Shown piece by piece: positions 57,572 through 64,000 of a stretch of 64,000 nt of DNA. The translations under genes and the position numbers were made by a program. How positions within the stretch are numbered: the stretch's first letter is position 1; the number at the start of each line of letters is the position of its first letter. Source of the stretch: Archangium lansingense (lineage in GTDB: Bacteria; Myxococcota; Myxococcia; Myxococcales; Myxococcaceae); assembly GCF_026626635.1 (NCBI RefSeq), contig NZ_JAPNKA010000001.1:3534001-3598000 (forward strand). The letters run 5' to 3'. The notes under the pieces were generated by a model that did no database searches, was not told the origin of the DNA, and saw only the letters and a program-made list of their open reading frames with translations.

Positions 57572-57752
57572 TCACCCTGCCTGGGCTCGGTTCTCGGGAG
57601 ACGTGTACGGACAGATCGTTCAGGTCCTGCCTTTTCGGTGGGGAAGGGCAGGTGGCCGGGAAAAGGTTCGTCTCCTGGTGGGCACTGGTCCTCGGGGCGG
57701 TGGGCGGGGCGGGACTGGAGTTACATGCTGCGGCCTCCTTCCGGAGGTGCAC

Positions 57753-58457
57753 ATGTCTCGGGACGCCAGCCGCCGCCTCTTCCTGTCGGTGACCTCGCTC
57801 GCGGGAGCGGGGCTCGTGTGGAGTGGCACCGTTCGTGCCGCGCCCCCTCCTCGGAGCAAGGAGAAGTCCCGGCCCGCCGAGGTCAATGCCACCGAGGACC
57901 TCATGCGCGAGCATGGTGTCATCCGCCGCACTCTGCTCGTCTACGAGGCTTGCGCGAGTCAGCTCAGCACCGGGATCCCGCTACGCGCGGACGTCATCTC
58001 CTCCGCCGCGAACCTCATCCGCCGCTTCGCCGAGAACTACCATGAGCGGCTCGAGGAGGAGCAGGTCTTCCCCCGCCTGGAGAAGGCTGGGAAACAGGGT
58101 GACCTCATCCGGGTGCTCCGGGAGCAGCACGCCGCGGGGCGCAAGCTCACCGAGGGCATCCTGAAGTCCGCCACACCCGCCGCGCTCCAAGAGGCGGGGC
58201 AGCGGCAGTCGCTGGCCGGCTCGCTCCAGTCGTTCGTGCGCATGTACCAGCCCCATGCCGCGCGCGAGGACACCGACCTCTTCCCCGCGTTCCATGCGCT
58301 CTTCGACGAGGCGGAGTTCCACGAGCTGGGCGAGCGCTTCGAGGAGCGGGAGCACCAACTGCTGGGCAGTGGTGGCTTCGAGGGCGCTGTCGCGGAGGTG
58401 GCTCAGCTGGAGAAGTCGGTGGGCATCCACGACCTCGCCGCGTTCACCGTGCGCTGA
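57753..58457 (+). CDS. Hemerythrin-domain protein with twin-arginine-type signal
   Basis: 234 residues from ATG 57753 after GGAGGTG. The N-terminus (SRDASRRLFLSVTSLAGAG) looks like a Tat or Sec signal. The helical domain has the iron-ligand pattern: MREHGVIRR, YHERLEEEQVFPRLE, REQHAAGRK, HAAREDTDLFPAF. These are hemerythrin/HHE residues. It may store or sense oxygen, iron or nitric oxide in the periplasm. It is close downstream of the lipoprotein gene and could share its promoter. Confidence 0.85.
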   Translation: MSRDASRRLFLSVTSLAGAGLVWSGTVRAAPPPRSKEKSRPAEVNATEDLMREHGVIRRTLLVYEACASQLSTGIPLRADVISSAANLIRRFAENYHERLEEEQVFPRLEKAGKQGDLIRVLREQHAAGRKLTEGILKSATPAALQEAGQRQSLAGSLQSFVRMYQPHAAREDTDLFPAFHALFDEAEFHELGERFEEREHQLLGSGGFEGAVAEVAQLEKSVGIHDLAAFTVR

Positions 58458-58464
58458 GCCACTC

Positions 58465-58899
58465 TACCGCAGCTGCTGGGGCCGGCGAGGCGGCTGTTCC
58501 AGTGGTTCAACTGGACGAAGCGCTGGAGCAAGAGGGGGAGCGAGGACACGGCAGCGGGGGAGGGGCGCTTCGCCGAGGAAATCGCCGAGCCCGTGGAGTT
58601 GGAGGTGGCGCCACTGCCGTGCTGGGAAGGACTGGGGGAGGAGGAGAGGCCGCGCGCGGTGCGGGGACTGGTGGAGGGGGTGGAAGCAGAGGCTCGCGCA
58701 CAGGACACGCCTGTCTTGGGGGCGCGAGCTGTGCGGGCACAGCACCCGCATACCCGGCCCGAGCACCTCAAGCGCAGCCCCCGGCCGTTGGGGCATGCCT
58801 CGACGCGCCAGGCCTTGAAGGAGTTGCGTGAGCAATACCGGGCCTTCGTCGCGGCGTTCCGAGAGGCGGCGGCACGGTGGATGCGCGGGGATTTCTGAA
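58465..58899 (+). pseudogene. RAYT-type transposase, C-terminal part
   Basis: Reads RRLFQWFNWTKRW, PLPCWEGLGEEERP, RAQHPHTRPEHLKRSPRP and ends AAFREAAARWMRGDF. This is the C-terminal domain of the myxobacterial IS200/RAYT-like transposases. The N-terminal HUH catalytic domain is missing. Its last 50 bp recur inverted at 41186-41232. Confidence 0.6.
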
Positions 58900-59299
58900 C
58901 GCAAGCGATCGCGCGTCGATGCGGGACTCGGTCGAGCGCCCAAGACTCGGCGCGCACCGATGGGCGGCGCAGTCCGGCTTGAGCAAGATCGGCAACAGAG
59001 ATCGGCAAAAGCCGTCGTCGTTTGACAAAAAGAAGACGCGCTCGAAGAGCCGTGTTCGCAAGAGCTGATTCGCTGGCTGCATCGAGCCTTCTACGAGGAG
59101 GCTGCGCCACTGATGCTGAAATCGAGCACGAAGTCGGACCGCCGACGTGCTGTTCCCGCCACTGTTTCCCGCGCAGTGTCCTCAAGCTGAGATTCGCGTC
59201 GAAATCGACGCGGGGGTTGTCGGAAAGCCTACCGCTCGTGAGTCTTGGCTGCGTAAGACTCGCGGGGTCTTGCCAGGCCAAGACACAAGGAGCCAGCGC
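58900..59299. other. 400 bp without a recognised gene
   Basis: Contains a possible decayed frame (about 59065-59150) with ELIRWLHRAFYEEAAPLMLK, which I cannot assign. Codon composition varies. AAGGAG for the next gene lies at the end. Confidence 0.45.
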
Positions 59300-60064
59300 A
59301 TGCGCTTTCTGATGATCACGATCTCCAAGGTTATGAATCTGCCACCCGATCCAGCGCACATGGCGAAGGTGCGGGCCGCCATCCAGGAATCGATCGCGAA
59401 CGGCAGCCTGGTTGCGACGGGCCCGCTCGGCAAGCGCGCGACCGCCGGCGCCCGGATCACCCAGGAGGGTGGCAAGATCAGCGTCGAGGATCCGCCCAGC
59501 GGTGGCGGCTGGATGGCGGGCGGCGGTTACTCGCTGCTCGACCTGCCCTCCAAGGCCGAAGCCATCGCGCACGCCAGGTCCGTGCTCGAGACGATGGGTG
59601 ACGGCGTCATCGAGCTGATCCAGGTGATGGAGATGTATCCACCGCCGAGCCGTCAGGCGCAGACCGCGCAGGGAGCGAGCACGCCCGGGGTGATCCCGTA
59701 CTTGACGATCGAAGACGCCGCGGAGGCCGCGACCTTCTACCAGAAGGCGTTCGGGGCCCGAGAGCTCGGCCGCATGCTCGCGCAGGATGGAAAGCGCGTC
59801 ATGCACTGTCACCTCGAGATCAACGCCGGCGGGCTGATGCTCTCCGATCACTTCCCCGAGATGGGCCTACCCAGCCTGCAGCGCTCCGACAGCTACACAA
59901 TGCAGCTGGTCGTCGAGGATGGCGACCGCTGGTGGAGGCGCGCGATCGAGGCGGGCTGTACCGAGAAGATGCCGTTCGCCGTGGCGCCCTGGGGCGACAA
60001 GTACGGCCAGCTGAAGGACCCATTCGGCGTGACCTGGGCGATCAGCTCGCCCGCGAAGCGCTGA
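59300..60064 (+). CDS. YCII-domain plus VOC (PhnB-like glyoxalase) fusion protein
   Basis: 254 residues from ATG 59300 after AAGGAG. Residues 1-115 are a YCII-related domain (MRFLMITISK, EAIAHARSVLETMGDGVIEL). Residues ~135-254 are a PhnB-type VOC domain (IPYLTIEDAAEAATFYQKAF then GA ... DPFGVTWAIS). PhnB-like proteins are common as orphan enzymes or as sigma-factor partners; the two are often adjacent genes and here are fused. The IS terminus starts 44 bp after its stop. Confidence 0.8.
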   Translation: MRFLMITISKVMNLPPDPAHMAKVRAAIQESIANGSLVATGPLGKRATAGARITQEGGKISVEDPPSGGGWMAGGGYSLLDLPSKAEAIAHARSVLETMGDGVIELIQVMEMYPPPSRQAQTAQGASTPGVIPYLTIEDAAEAATFYQKAFGARELGRMLAQDGKRVMHCHLEINAGGLMLSDHFPEMGLPSLQRSDSYTMQLVVEDGDRWWRRAIEAGCTEKMPFAVAPWGDKYGQLKDPFGVTWAISSPAKR

Positions 60065-60107
60065 GGGGCACTCGATCGATCAGATCGGGGCAGGCACACC
60101 GCCGCAA

Positions 60108-60171
60108 GCGCATAAGAGAAATAGGGGCAGGGTTGAGGGCAGGGGGTTGGGGTAGAGAGGCGGGGGAAGGC
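60108..60171. mobile_element. IS terminus (64 bp shared with 39076-39139)
   Basis: Begins GCGCATAAGAGAAATAGG and matches the 39076 copy over 64 bp with three differences. The group II intron begins about 10 bp after it. Confidence 0.7.
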
Positions 60172-60740
60172 CGGCTCCAGGTGTCAGACGACTCGTAGAC
60201 GGCAAGATGCCGGAACGAGTCCTTTGAGTGATGCCTGGAGGCTACCCATGGATCCATAGGGTGAAAGTCCCGAAGCGGTAAGAGGTCGAGGCCGCATAGC
60301 TTGGATGGCACCGACAGGAGAGACCCCTGCGGTGAAGCCCATCGACAAAGCCCCGGAAAGCGGGGTGAGCGAGTGAGCGGGCCGCAACGACGAGTGAACA
60401 CCCGGTAGAGGCCTCGTGACTCGTTAACACCGGAAGCCGAGCCGACTCAAAGACGGTGAAGGCAAAAGGACTCCTCCGAAGACGACCTTGGGGGCAGTCC
60501 ATCCGGCGGGGTGGAGGGTGGCGGCACGCCCATACGGCCATGGGTGGAAACAGGGAAGGGCTCCCCGCCCCGCGGAGAAAACCCGCGGAAGCAAGGTAGC
60601 CGCGCGAGCCGAGGAGGCGAAGTGCGGGGAAGGCGGGAGCCTGGCGGACGGGCCCGTAGTAGCGAGGAAGCGGGGTAACGCCCGTGGAGCGAAGGGGCCC
60701 TGCCGGAGGCATTCGGAGCAAGGAGCGAGGCAGGAGCGGG

Positions 60741-62048
60741 ATGACAAAGCCCACCATCAGTCTGCAGGAGCTCCGAGCGAAGATAGGCCACTGGGCGAAA
60801 TCCGCCCCAACGCACCGTTTCTGGGGATTGTACGTCCATCTGCTCAAGCGCGAGACACTCGAAGCCGCCTACCTGGAGGCCCGGCGTGAAGACGGAGCGC
60901 CCGGGGAAGACGGAGAGACGTTCGAGCGGATAGACGAGACGGGCCGAGAGGAATTCCTCGCGCGGATAGCCGAGGAATTACGAACGGAAACGTACCGCCC
61001 CAGGCCCTATCGTCGGAGAGAGATTCCGAAAGAGGGAGGCAAAGTGCGCGTCATCTCGATTCCCTCCATCAGGGATAGGACCGTGCACGGAGCACTCCGA
61101 CTGGTATTGGAACCCATCTTCGAGGCCGACTTCTCGGACAGTTCCTTCGGGGCGAGGCCGGGGCGCTCGGCGCATGAAGCGATAGAAGCCGTGAGCCGGG
61201 GGCTGCGCCAGCGCAGGCACCGAGTCGTGGACGTGGACCTCAAGGGCTTCTTCGACAACATCCGGTACGACCGGCTGTTGGAGAGGGTGGCCCGACGAGT
61301 TCAGGACGACGAGGTGCTCGCCTTGGTGAAGCAGTTCCTCAAGAGCACGGGGGAGAAAGGGATACCGCAAGGCTCACCCCTCTCTCCTCTACTCGCCAAC
61401 ATCGCGCTGAATGACCTGGACCAGGCACTGGAGAGAGGAAGAGGCTATCTCGCCTATACGCGGTACCTGGACGACATGGTGGTGCTCACCCCCAACTCAC
61501 AGAAGGGACGGGAGTGGGCTGACCGAGCGCTGGAGCGCATCCGCCGGGAGGCGGAGGCAATCGGCGTGTCGCTCAACGCGGAGAAGACCCGGACGGTGAC
61601 GATGACCGAGCCGGGAGCGAACTTCGCCTTCCTGGGCTTCGAGTTCCGGTGGGAACGCAGCCCGAGGACCGGGAAGTGGTATGCGCACACGAGTCCACGA
61701 AAGAAGAAGGTGACCGAGGTGCTGAGCAAGGTACGCGACACCCTACGAGCCAGCCGGGCCCTGCCGATAAGGGCGGCGGTGGAGAGGGTGAACGGAATCG
61801 TGCGCGGCTGGGTCAACTACTTCCGGGTGGGGAACTCGGGGCAGGCGTTCGGCAAGGTGAAGCAGTACGTCGAGCGCAAGGTGAGACGATTCGTGGCGAA
61901 ACGAGCGGGGCGAAGGGGACTCGGCTGGAAGCGGTGGAGTAGAGGGGTGGTGTACGGAGCCTGGGGCCTCTACGGAGACTACCGGGTGAGGTACCGCAAC
62001 CCCTCGAAAGCCAGAGTCCAACCGAACGGAACCATAACCCTGGTGTGA
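60741..62048 (+). CDS. ltrA: Group II intron-encoded reverse transcriptase/maturase
   Basis: 435 residues from ATG 60741. Reverse-transcriptase blocks are all present: VRVISIPSIRDRTVHGAL, VVDVDLKGFFDNIRYDRLL, GIPQGSPLSPLLANI, the catalytic Y-L-D-D at 242-245 (YADD or YxDD in others), and LGFEFRW. The maturase X domain follows (AVERVNGIVRGWVNYFRVGN) with GLGWKRWSRGVVYGAWGLYG. There is no HNH endonuclease domain at the C-terminus. It should splice and reverse-transcribe its own intron. Whether it is still mobile cannot be said. Confidence 0.92.
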   Translation: MTKPTISLQELRAKIGHWAKSAPTHRFWGLYVHLLKRETLEAAYLEARREDGAPGEDGETFERIDETGREEFLARIAEELRTETYRPRPYRRREIPKEGGKVRVISIPSIRDRTVHGALRLVLEPIFEADFSDSSFGARPGRSAHEAIEAVSRGLRQRRHRVVDVDLKGFFDNIRYDRLLERVARRVQDDEVLALVKQFLKSTGEKGIPQGSPLSPLLANIALNDLDQALERGRGYLAYTRYLDDMVVLTPNSQKGREWADRALERIRREAEAIGVSLNAEKTRTVTMTEPGANFAFLGFEFRWERSPRTGKWYAHTSPRKKKVTEVLSKVRDTLRASRALPIRAAVERVNGIVRGWVNYFRVGNSGQAFGKVKQYVERKVRRFVAKRAGRRGLGWKRWSRGVVYGAWGLYGDYRVRYRNPSKARVQPNGTITLV

Positions 62049-62063
62049 TGACGCCTTCGCGGT

Positions 62064-62096
62064 GAGCCGGATGCGGTAGTCCCGCCTGTCCGGTTC
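62064..62096 (+). ncRNA. Group II intron domain V
   Basis: GAGCCGGA pairs with TCCGGTTC, with the inner GCGG/CCGC helix and a TAGT loop. This is the conserved catalytic hairpin. Confidence 0.85.
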
Positions 62097-62229
62097 GATG
62101 TGGCGGGGATCGGAAACGGAGTGATGGTGGACCCTAAACGGGCACGAAGCTGGAAACGGCGGATACAGCCAAGGGCCTCCTGCACACCACCGCGCCGATC
62201 CTCGACCCGACCACCTTCCCCGAGTGCCT

Positions 62230-62573
62230 GGCCTTCCTTCCAGTCGTGGTCGGAGTGGGAGCTCCGGCCGGGCGTCCTCGAAATGGTCCGGTATCGGATT
62301 GGACGTCCCGAGCGGGTGCGCCACCGCGTGAAGTCGCTCGAGGTGCGGCGCGACGTGTACCAGGAGCTGGGGGAGGACGACCGGGTGACGTTCTCCCTGT
62401 GGATGCACACGTCCAAGGGGGCCGTGGCGCTGGAGAACGGCATCTACGCCCCCGAGCGCATCGACGACCTGGGGCAGTGGCTCGCGCACCGCCTCGACGT
62501 CTCGCTGGACCGGAAGGTCCTCGTGGACAACCTCCCGAAGAGCAAGGCCTCGCGTCGACGTCGCACGGGGTGA
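62230..62573 (+). CDS. Fragment-like hypothetical protein after the intron
   Basis: A frame reads WPSFQSWSEWELRPGVLEMV then YRIGRPERVRHRVKSLEVRR and ends VLVDNLPKSKASRRRRTG. It has real protein character (charged helices, a RKVLVDNLPK tail) but no start with a ribosome binding site, and its 5' side is the intron. Probably the C-terminal part of a gene interrupted upstream. Family not recognised. Confidence 0.4.
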
Positions 62574-62621
62574 GGGCCGGGAGTCCCAAGGGCGTGCCGC
62601 GGGTTGGAGCAGAAGTCGTGT

Positions 62622-62656
62622 GGGCCCCACCGCTCCGCATGTGGACGGTGGGGCCC
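62622..62656. terminator. Strong stem-loop
   Basis: GGGCCCCACCG (62622-62632) pairs perfectly with CGGTGGGGCCC (62646-62656) around 13 nt. It lies between the fragment ending at 62573 and the converging lipoprotein gene ending at 62762. Confidence 0.7.
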
Positions 62657-62761
62657 GCGACGTCAGGGCCATCGCCTGAATCGCGGTGAGGATTCACCGC
62701 GCCCGAGGACGTGACTCCTGAGCACATTCAGACCCTGGCCTCTATGTGAGGCGGCCGGGTC

Positions 62762-63790
62762 CTAGAGCTTCCTGAGACGGAACCGCTGAGTGCACCCGCC
62801 CGCACGTCCGTCCGTGTTGATGCGGAAGCGAACCGACTCGCCATTTTTGATCGTGTAGTTGCCGAAGTTGTTGCACTGGTCCGCATTGCCTGTCGCGAGG
62901 AACTCGATGTCGAAGGCGATGTCGGTCCGTCCGGTCAGGGTGAACTCCTGCCAGCACCCACCGGAGGAGCTTCCCGTGTCGATGACGTAGTAGTCGCGCC
63001 AGATGACCGACGTGGAGGTCGAGATCGGAATGGCCTTGCTGCTCTGGAACCAGCACTGGCCCGGGTCCCCGTCGCTCCAGAAGTTCAGGTTGATGTTGAG
63101 CCCCGAGAGAGAATTGGTCGGATCCGTGATGCCGAACGTCTGGAGGCAGCCGCCCACGCGATTGTCGGCATCGATGAGGATCTGGGGGGTCCATTCACCG
63201 ATGCCCGCTTCCATCGTTCCCCAGTTATAGGTGTTGCACTGCCAAGTGTCGCCCCCCGCCGTCGTCTCGAAACGATGGTGGAGCTTGACGAGAGGCTCGC
63301 ACTTGGCCTCGAAGGTGTAGCTCCCGTACCTGTTCGCCTTGACGCTGTTGACGTCGGCCCGGTAGTTGCCGGGCGGAAGGGCGATGACGATTGCCGAGTG
63401 GGTCGTCCCCTCCCTGGCGGGATCACCATCGTCGTCGTTGTACGCCAGCACGTTGTTCGCCGAGTCGTACAGCGTCATCTCCGGGTCGCCAAGAGGGCTG
63501 GCGCCGTTCGTGGGTGGCACCGTTCGGAACGTGCACGTCCCTCCGTATGTGAGCTGGAGGTTGTGGCCATAGAAAGCGTTCGTCGAGCTGATGACGCCGG
63601 GCTCGGAGGTGGCGGCATAGCCGACGGTGAGGCCTTGCTCCGCCTGGGCAACCTCGGGCTCCTGGGAAGCTTGCGCCGAGGGAATGCTGCTGGCATCACA
63701 TGCTGCGGAGAGGAAGCCGAAGGACAGGACCGCGAGAGTCAGGTACGGTCGCCGGCGAGAATGGAATCCAATCAAAGTTGCTGCTGCCAC
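62762..63790 (-). CDS. Secreted lipoprotein with PPC-like and beta-rich domains
   Basis: 342 residues from GTG 63790, six bases after AGGAGG. The signal peptide ends FLSAACDAS (lipobox). Residues about 45-150 have a PPC-like fold: Y..HNLQLTYGGTC, PLGDPEMTLYDSANNVLAYN followed by DDD, AIVIALPPGNYRADV. The rest repeats a beta pattern with Trp/Cys (GDTWQCNTYNWG ... GDPGQCWFQSS ... GNADQCNNFGNY). Each copy has a CxxF-type turn, so three repeats are likely. No enzyme motif. It may be a surface or extracellular binding protein. Confidence 0.75.
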   Translation of the reverse strand: MAAATLIGFHSRRRPYLTLAVLSFGFLSAACDASSIPSAQASQEPEVAQAEQGLTVGYAATSEPGVISSTNAFYGHNLQLTYGGTCTFRTVPPTNGASPLGDPEMTLYDSANNVLAYNDDDGDPAREGTTHSAIVIALPPGNYRADVNSVKANRYGSYTFEAKCEPLVKLHHRFETTAGGDTWQCNTYNWGTMEAGIGEWTPQILIDADNRVGGCLQTFGITDPTNSLSGLNINLNFWSDGDPGQCWFQSSKAIPISTSTSVIWRDYYVIDTGSSSGGCWQEFTLTGRTDIAFDIEFLATGNADQCNNFGNYTIKNGESVRFRINTDGRAGGCTQRFRLRKL

Positions 63791-64000
63791 TGTGTTCCTC
63801 CTGTTGTGGGGACGCAATGGGAGCATGATTCTGTTTGATTTGGCAATGCGGGTTTTTTTCTTGAATTTCTCCGGCGTAATTGGATTTGGCGCGTGGTGCT
63901 GGAATGGCTCCGCGGCGGGGGCGCCGGGAGAGGAGGAGGCACCAGGTGCAGATGCGGCAGCGCCGCCGAGGTGTCATAGCGCTTCTCAGTTGCGTTGAGC
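63791..64000. promoter_or_regulatory. AT-richer upstream region of the terminal lipoprotein gene
   Basis: This region contains T-rich stretches (GGTTTTTTTCTTG) against a high-GC background. On the gene's strand TTGCCA occurs about 40 bp before GTG, a possible -35. No gene is evident to the window end. Confidence 0.4.

Larger units (their letters stand above)
60181..62140 (+). mobile_element. Group II intron (ribozyme plus reverse transcriptase)
   Basis: Probable 5' end GTGTCAGACG at 60181 followed by a domain I-like stem (GACTCGT ... ACGAGTC). The 560-nt leader carries many typical structured segments; the ORF lies in domain IV; domain V is at 62064-62096 and domain VI follows. The 3' end is placed only roughly. 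It is adjacent to the IS terminus on its left, so it probably inserted into that element. Confidence 0.75.

Noticed and set aside
57018..58457. One 479-residue protein joining the lipoprotein and the hemerythrin protein
   Set aside because: The hemerythrin gene has its own GGAGGTG and signal peptide; the joining stretch has no protein character and a natural stop exists in the neighbouring frame.

Overview
High-GC DNA with dense, mostly short operons, AGGAGG-type ribosome binding sites, many lipoproteins and several families typical of predatory delta-proteobacteria: a SitA-like AHH toxin with an imm11-type immunity gene, a cyclase C-terminus, a chimeric Ser/Thr kinase, an LGFP-repeat fragment, carboxypeptidase-regulatory-like lipoproteins, and myxobacterial RAYT and IS91-type remnants. 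I infer a myxobacterium of the Cystobacter/Archangium/Myxococcus group. No rRNA, complete tRNA or CRISPR array was seen.

Layout. 1-6.3 kb: end of an SDR gene, an Fe-S PD-(D/E)XK nuclease, a decayed SitA-like toxin with an intact immunity gene, an orphan Cys-containing protein, a membrane protein and a metallophosphoesterase. 6.3-10.8 kb: remnants of a group II intron RT and a ThiF-like gene, then a tight operon of a VIT-domain protein with a PEP-CTERM tail, an exosortase and an EpsI-like partner. 10.9-17.1 kb: a secreted M4 metalloprotease with two PPC domains, DUF1761 and YafY/WYL genes, a truncated lipoprotein with its partner, a duplicated gene end, a LysR remnant and an SDR. 17.2-21.9 kb: IS91-type and LGFP fragments and two tandem carboxypeptidase-regulatory-like lipoprotein genes, the second with an internal deletion.

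21.9-29.1 kb: a periplasmic nitrate reductase locus in two divergent operons. napD-napA-tetraheme cytochrome-ferredoxin runs leftward. A tetraheme lipoprotein with NrfC-like and NrfD-like subunits runs rightward and probably feeds quinol electrons to NapA. 29.1-33.4 kb: a tannase-family esterase, a cyclase fragment, and a complete-looking 1.9-kb serine-recombinase element inserted in an IS91-type transposase gene. 33.5-38.8 kb: an operon for a CTQ-dependent LodA/GoxA-type oxidase, its LodB flavoprotein and a secreted two-haem protein carrying six fascin-like beta-trefoil units.

38.8-64 kb is an accessory mosaic: RTX, lipoyl, peroxidase (frameshifted), SDR/LysR, subclass-B3-like metallo-beta-lactamase, galactose-binding-like secreted protein, LysR/MBL-hydrolase, hemerythrin, YCII-VOC and a group II intron. 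Between them lie gene fragments, many cut exactly at the IS terminus GCGCATAAGAG, plus tRNA/tmRNA 3'-end fragments that look like old attachment sites. The many truncated genes show that this window has been a repeated target of insertion and deletion.
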